Shown: one piece after another, positions 59,350 through 64,000 of the stretch | Position numbering within the stretch: position 1 is the first letter of the stretch | Layout: every line of letters starts with the position of its first letter | DNA from: Actinomycetota bacterium | GTDB lineage: Bacteria > Actinomycetota > Actinomycetes > Nanopelagicales > Nanopelagicaceae | NCBI GenBank assembly: GCA_016870795.1 | Contig: VGAJ01000004.1 | Span: 1 to 64,000 of the forward strand | Reading direction: 5' to 3' | Length of the DNA: 64,000 nt | The notes under the pieces: model-generated | Seen by the model: only the letters and a program-made list of their open reading frames with translations | The model's database searches: none | Told to the model about the DNA's origin: nothing | Program-made: the position numbers and the translations under genes

Positions 59350-60545
59350 AAGCGTATCTCTTCTCTCAAAGCACTTATTTTTCGGCGCATACCAATTCCT
59401 GCTACTGCGACCACACTTCCTTCTCTTCGATATTCAAATATAAATTCGCTATCCAAACTTCCTTCCAAAAGTGAAATTGTGTCAGCGATTTTTGGCTCCC
59501 CATAGGAAAGGATGCTAATACTGAATTGATCGCTCCAGAAGGAGGGCAGTGGATTGAAGTGCTCGCCTTGCTTAAATTCGGAGGAGCTCTCTGACCCCTC
59601 TATGGCCGAAATCTCTCGTCCAACCCTCTTGCCACACTCAACAGGAATATTCCAATGCTCAATTCGCCGTGCGGGAAGAGCAATATTTAAATAGGGAAAG
59701 CGCGCAATATCGCCTACGACAAATAGATCCTCGACCCTGCTCTTATCTATTCGCATGGCGCGAAGACTGTTATCGGTTAGCACACCGTTGCCCATTTCTA
59801 GGTTGTTTCCCTCTAGCCACTCGGTGTTGGTTTGGGAGCCAACTGCTTCAATTAAGAGATCACATTCAAGAATTTCACCATCGCTAAGGAGAACCCCAGA
59901 GATTCTTTGATCACCAATTAAATCTTGGACACTTCTGTTTAAATGAAATTGGACACCCTCTTTCTCATGGCGTTTCTGCACTGCTAGTCCGAAATCATCT
60001 CCAAGAATTGGAGAAAGTGGAATTGCTTCCAACGCAACTATGGCTACGCTGCACCCAAGGGTTCTAAGAGTCGCTGCTAACTCAAGGCCAATGAAACCAG
60101 CGCCAAGTATGACTACCTTCTTTTCCGGAGTCGCAGCTGCGCCAATCGCTTTGGCATCATCGAAAGTGCGTAAGTTGTAGCGACCAAGTTTAAGATTGTT
60201 TGGAAAGTGCATTTGTCTAGATCGAAGTCCAGTTGCTGCTACTAAATAGTCATATTCAAGATTGCGACCAGAGGCAAGATAAATTCTCTTTTCATGACAT
60301 GAAAGAGAGGTTGCCGGATCTGCCAATATGAATTCTGCCTTCAATTCCGAATCTTTTATTGGGAATGCAACAGCATCAAAATCCTTGCCTTGGGCCAACA
60401 GATCTTTAGAAAGTGGTGGTCGGTTATAGGGAAGATGCTTTTCTCCACCGACAATTGTGATGTCTCCGGAATATCCGAATCGCCGTAGCGATTCAGCAGT
60501 TCGCAGGCCCCCCATGGCTGCACCGACGATGAGGACCTTACTCAA
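59346..60545 (-). CDS. NAD(P)H:ferredoxin/rubredoxin reductase-type FAD oxidoreductase
   Basis: VLIVGAAMGGLRTAESLRRFGYSGDITIVGGEKHLPYNRPPLSKDLL; VVILGAGFIGLELAATLRTLG; VGDIARFP. Confidence 0.92.
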   Translation of the reverse strand: MSKVLIVGAAMGGLRTAESLRRFGYSGDITIVGGEKHLPYNRPPLSKDLLAQGKDFDAVAFPIKDSELKAEFILADPATSLSCHEKRIYLASGRNLEYDYLVAATGLRSRQMHFPNNLKLGRYNLRTFDDAKAIGAAATPEKKVVILGAGFIGLELAATLRTLGCSVAIVALEAIPLSPILGDDFGLAVQKRHEKEGVQFHLNRSVQDLIGDQRISGVLLSDGEILECDLLIEAVGSQTNTEWLEGNNLEMGNGVLTDNSLRAMRIDKSRVEDLFVVGDIARFPYLNIALPARRIEHWNIPVECGKRVGREISAIEGSESSSEFKQGEHFNPLPSFWSDQFSISILSYGEPKIADTISLLEGSLDSEFIFEYRREGSVVAVAGIGMRRKISALREEIRL

Positions 60546-60580
60546 CAGCCACCCATCCGATCTCTAGCATTTGAGGTGAA

Positions 60581-60772
60581 TTACTGGACTATGGTGATGG
60601 CTTGCATAGGACAGACATCGGCAGCCTCTTTAACATTATTAAGTTCAGCGTCATCAGCTGTGGCAATGTATTCGAGTTTATCCTCTGAATTAAGCTGAAA
60701 AATGTTAGGGGCTTCGTAAACACATTGGCCGTAGTGTTGGCACTTCTCCATATCCACTTGGATTTTAATCAT
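60581..60772 (-). CDS. Short P450-type ferredoxin (probable [3Fe-4S])
   Basis: MIKIQVDMEKCQHYGQCVYEAPNIFQL...ADVCPMQAITI; three-Cys pattern C-x5-C...CP. Confidence 0.9.
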   Translation of the reverse strand: MIKIQVDMEKCQHYGQCVYEAPNIFQLNSEDKLEYIATADDAELNNVKEAADVCPMQAITIVQ

Positions 60773-60787
60773 TTACTTTTCCTTTCT

Positions 60788-61666
60788 TTATTCTTTTGAC
60801 TCAACGACAGTAGATGGATAGAGATCTTTTGATGGCGTACGAATTCCTCGGAATTCCCAATCGCCGCCCATGGCTGTTGAGATTACCTCTTCGCTTTCAG
60901 TAGGTTGTGCGCCGACTTCAGAGCTAATGCTTGCACCTTCAATAACCCTATTGCTTAGCCTTCCAAGTCCCTCAACTTCGACTTCTACCATGTCACCTGG
61001 CATGACAGGTCGAGAATTCGCTGGAGTGCCTGAAAAAATCATATCTCCAGGCACTAAAGTAATAGTGCGCGCAATATCTGCAACAAGATAATGCATGTTC
61101 CACTCCATATTGTCAGTGTTATCTTCTTGCTTGAGAAGACCATTGACATAGGTGCGAATTAACTTATTTCTAAAGTCCCAGTCAGTAACTATTCCTGGGC
61201 CAACTGGCGCCAAAGAATCAGCTCCCTTAACTCTTAACATTGAGCCAGCATCAGTATCTCGGAAGTCATGTAGGCCAAAGTCATTTCCAACGCTATATCC
61301 GGCGATGTACTTACCAGCCTGATCGAGAGCAATGTCTTTACAGGTCTTTCCAATAATTATTACAATTTCACCCTCGTAATTAAGCCAATTACATCGCTTT
61401 GGACGAACTACCTCGCCTTTGTGCGAATTCAGCGCAGTTATGGGCTTATGAAAGTATGTTGGAGCTGAAGGAAGCTTTGTTAAGAATTCCTTAGTACGGC
61501 TCTCGTAGTTTAGATGCACTGCAATTATCTTTGTCGGCTCTGCAGGTGGTAGGTGGACGGCTTCTTCAATTGCGAAGCTCCGACCATCTTTAGAAATTAG
61601 AAAATCACCTTTTCGTTCTACCTCTAGGCAATCACCATCGACTTTAATCCTGCGATACTCAGTCAC
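60788..61666 (-). CDS. Fumarylacetoacetate-hydrolase-family protein (HpaG-type isomerase/decarboxylase)
   Basis: NYEGEIVIIIGKTCKDI, GYSVGNDFGLHDFR, PGDMIFSGTPAN; GTG start at 61666 overlaps the upstream ORF by 8 nt; track start 61786 lies inside that ORF. Confidence 0.9.
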   Translation of the reverse strand: MTEYRRIKVDGDCLEVERKGDFLISKDGRSFAIEEAVHLPPAEPTKIIAVHLNYESRTKEFLTKLPSAPTYFHKPITALNSHKGEVVRPKRCNWLNYEGEIVIIIGKTCKDIALDQAGKYIAGYSVGNDFGLHDFRDTDAGSMLRVKGADSLAPVGPGIVTDWDFRNKLIRTYVNGLLKQEDNTDNMEWNMHYLVADIARTITLVPGDMIFSGTPANSRPVMPGDMVEVEVEGLGRLSNRVIEGASISSEVGAQPTESEEVISTAMGGDWEFRGIRTPSKDLYPSTVVESKE

Positions 61667-62570
61667 GGGAGAGCACCAAATCCTTTGGTTGCGCAAAGCC
61701 AGCTTCAGGCTCAGGAAAATAGAGATGCACTTGTCCAGTGCCGACAGAGTTCTCATATTGGCTATACAACAAGCCCTTTGCTTCATTTCGTTCTTCGCCT
61801 AGTGCGCCAGCCATTGCTAGATAGTGATAGAAACCAGCCTCCGGTTTGTATTTTCGGAAAGTGTCGAAGTCGGCAAGAATTGCAGCATGATTTCCTTCTC
61901 GCATCCAATTGATAACTTTGAGATCGTACTGATAAGCCTCAGGAGAATAAATATGAATCGGATCGCTCGCTTCGTGCTTGCGTAGATCCCGCAGTTTATG
62001 GAAAGTATGCGAGAGCGCGCCGGATGCAATCAAAACCACTTTTCTATCGCTATCACGAATTGCTTCACCTAGAGCCCGACCGGCGCGAATAAAGTCTTCT
62101 GGTGTACCGGTTTGGCAAACTGACATGCTGATCCATCGCTTTTCATCTAGGCCGCGGCCGAGGTAGTGCCAGAGATTTAGGGTCGCATAGAAAATTGGAA
62201 GGTGAGGATCGGCTATCGGAGTGATCCACGTTCCATTTTTTTCATCGTACTTCGAAAGCGACTTGGCAAGTTCTGGATCGCCCTTAATTGCATAGGGAAT
62301 CTGCGTCATACCCCTTGGTAATTCTTCTGAAGTAAATAGGCCAGAGCGCTCCGCAGCTGAAGTTATAACAAATTCAACTGTGGTCGCCCAATGGCTATCA
62401 AGGACAACTACTGTGTCATAGTCCAGCGTTTCAAAGACATCAGATCTAAGCTTCTTCAAACCTGGTACGAGGCTAATTTCTTTTCCTTCATTAAGGTCTT
62501 TACGAACAACCTCTGGCAACATAATTGTTGGCACATGTGCTAACAGAGCGGCTCCAACGACCTTTCCCAT
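61659..62570 (-). CDS. LigB-type extradiol dioxygenase, HpcB/HpaD-like (3,4-dihydroxyphenylacetate 2,3-dioxygenase)
   Basis: AALLAHVPTIMLPE, DTVVVLDSHWATTVEFVI, VLIASGALSHTFH, SVGTGQVHLYFPEPEAGF; AAGGAG RBS before ATG 62570. Confidence 0.85.
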   Translation of the reverse strand: MGKVVGAALLAHVPTIMLPEVVRKDLNEGKEISLVPGLKKLRSDVFETLDYDTVVVLDSHWATTVEFVITSAAERSGLFTSEELPRGMTQIPYAIKGDPELAKSLSKYDEKNGTWITPIADPHLPIFYATLNLWHYLGRGLDEKRWISMSVCQTGTPEDFIRAGRALGEAIRDSDRKVVLIASGALSHTFHKLRDLRKHEASDPIHIYSPEAYQYDLKVINWMREGNHAAILADFDTFRKYKPEAGFYHYLAMAGALGEERNEAKGLLYSQYENSVGTGQVHLYFPEPEAGFAQPKDLVLSRD

Positions 62571-62574
62571 CCTC

Positions 62575-64000
62575 TTACTCCTTCCATCCATTTGGCGCGA
62601 TTACAGTGTTCTTGACATCTGCATAGAAATCAAATGACCAAGTACCACCATCTCTACCAATACCTGATTTTTTCGAACCACCAAAAGGCGCACGAAGGTC
62701 TCTGATAAAGAAGCAGTTAACCCATATTGTTCCAGCAACTAGGTTTTTCGTTATCTTGGCTGCATGTTCCCTCTTGCCTGAGACAACCACTGCCGCTAGA
62801 CCAAACTCTGTGTCATTGGCCATGTTAAGGGCTTGATCATCGTTGGTGAAAGTTTGCATGCAAAGCACTGGGCCAAAAATTTCTTCACGGAATATCTCAC
62901 TCTTTGTATCTGGCTTCATAACAAGAGTCGGTTGATAATAGAGGCCACCCAAGTGCTCATTCGGAGCGCCACCAAGAACAATCTCTGCCCCCTCTTCTTT
63001 CGCACGTTCGACAAATCCTGCGATTTTGGAGAGATGGTCTTTATGAATCTGTGGACCCATTTGAGTTTCTTCTACTCGAGGGTCTCCTTGTTTAATTAGT
63101 GAAGCCTTCTTTATAAACAACTTTGTAAAGTCATCGGCCACGCTCTGATGAACCAGTAACCTGGTCCCAGAGAGACAGACTTGACCAGCATTGTCGTATT
63201 GCTCCACAGCCAGAGTAGTGGCCAGATCAAGATCTGCATCTTCCAAGACAATAAGGGGACTCTTTCCTCCTAATTCAAAGGTTATAGGAGTGAGATTATC
63301 TGCTGCCGCCCGGGCAATTTTTTTTGCAGTTGGGACAGAGCCAGTAAATGAGATTCTCGAGATTCCAGGATGCTTTGTTAGCGCAGCCCCAGCTTGTTCG
63401 CCAAGACCGAATATCACATTAAAAACACCTTTTGGCATCCCAGCCTTGACTGTTAGATCTGCAAAGAAACTTGCAGTAAGCGGCGTCCACTCAGCTGGTT
63501 TAAGAACTACCGTATCGCCAGCGGCAAGTGCTGGACCAATCTTCCAAGTAGCAAGCATTAATGGCGCATTCCATGGCGTAATTAGAGCTGCGACTCCTGA
63601 TGGATCCCAAGAAACATTATTAGAGTGACCACGAGTTTCGAAGGGTTCATGTTTAAGATTGTTACTAGCCCACTCCGCAAAAAAACGAATATTGGCTGCA
63701 GCTCGCGGCATTACGCCTCTTATATGAGAGCGCAACAGAGCTCCGTTATCAAGGGTCTCTATTTGAGCCAGAGTCTCGACATTGTCTTCAATCAACTTTG
63801 CTAGGCGTTCTAGAATTTCACCGCGTCCATGGGGACCTAAATCTCGCCATGCTGGAAATGCGGCATTAGCTGCATTAACTGCAAGATCTACTTCCTTCGT
63901 ATCACCTAAAGCAAAGTCTCCAAGGAATTGACCATCTATTGGTGAAGTATTCTTCAAAGTTTGCTCTGAAGAAATCCGTTCACCATTAATGAAGTGGCAG
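62575..64000 (-). CDS. Aldehyde dehydrogenase, HpaE-like (5-carboxymethyl-2-hydroxymuconate semialdehyde dehydrogenase); 5' end outside the window
   Basis: TPWNAPLMLATWKIGPALAAGDTVVLKPAEWTPLTA, FELGGKSPLIVLEDADLDLA, GQVCLSGTRLLV. Frame stays open past the TTG at 63957 (HFINGERISSEQTLKNTSPIDG), so the true start is beyond 64000. Confidence 0.88.
   Translation of the reverse strand, partial: CHFINGERISSEQTLKNTSPIDGQFLGDFALGDTKEVDLAVNAANAAFPAWRDLGPHGRGEILERLAKLIEDNVETLAQIETLDNGALLRSHIRGVMPRAAANIRFFAEWASNNLKHEPFETRGHSNNVSWDPSGVAALITPWNAPLMLATWKIGPALAAGDTVVLKPAEWTPLTASFFADLTVKAGMPKGVFNVIFGLGEQAGAALTKHPGISRISFTGSVPTAKKIARAAADNLTPITFELGGKSPLIVLEDADLDLATTLAVEQYDNAGQVCLSGTRLLVHQSVADDFTKLFIKKASLIKQGDPRVEETQMGPQIHKDHLSKIAGFVERAKEEGAEIVLGGAPNEHLGGLYYQPTLVMKPDTKSEIFREEIFGPVLCMQTFTNDDQALNMANDTEFGLAAVVVSGKREHAAKITKNLVAGTIWVNCFFIRDLRAPFGGSKKSGIGRDGGTWSFDFYADVKNTVIAPNGWKE

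Noticed and set aside
63191-63628. 145-aa plus-strand ORF over the aldehyde dehydrogenase
   Set aside because: Antisense shadow of conserved ALDH motifs.

Overview
This 64 kb window is a dense, low-GC, actinobacterial-type chromosomal backbone. The gene content and streamlining resemble freshwater Nanopelagicales/acI; that placement is inferred from protein style, not computed. I saw no rRNA, CRISPR array, transposase or prophage. Main blocks, left to right: secA 3' end, Rv3235-like protein, SAF and CpaE-like pair, PdtaS-type kinase, WhiB; msrA/msrB; LacI-controlled GH13 plus alpha-glucoside-type ABC importer without its own ATPase; argG (E. coli-type) and a DUF885 protein; FMN riboswitch with ribD-ribE-ribBA-ribH; mmsA plus aminotransferase; trhO; AarF, orphan ThiF/TOMM-like protein, DUF5679, and two metalloprotease-like genes; YlbL-type Lon/PDZ protease and UPF0182; copA, inositol-phosphatase family, rsgA, aroA; sigR-rsrA-like pair with a near-perfect SigR-type promoter; multifunctional kgd/sucA; degenerate GGDEF protein next to orn; PHO box plus pstSCAB. 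The right end (57.7-64 kb) is the most accessory-looking part: a tightly packed minus-strand cluster combining homoprotocatechuate meta-cleavage genes (HpaE, HpcB/HpaD and HpaG types), a short ferredoxin and its reductase, a stand-alone sigma region-4-like HTH protein and an aromatic-amino-acid-decarboxylase-type PLP enzyme. It runs off the right edge. Three tRNAs (Arg-CCG, Lys-CTT, initiator Met) are present. All product names come from motif and family recognition by eye; no database search was run.
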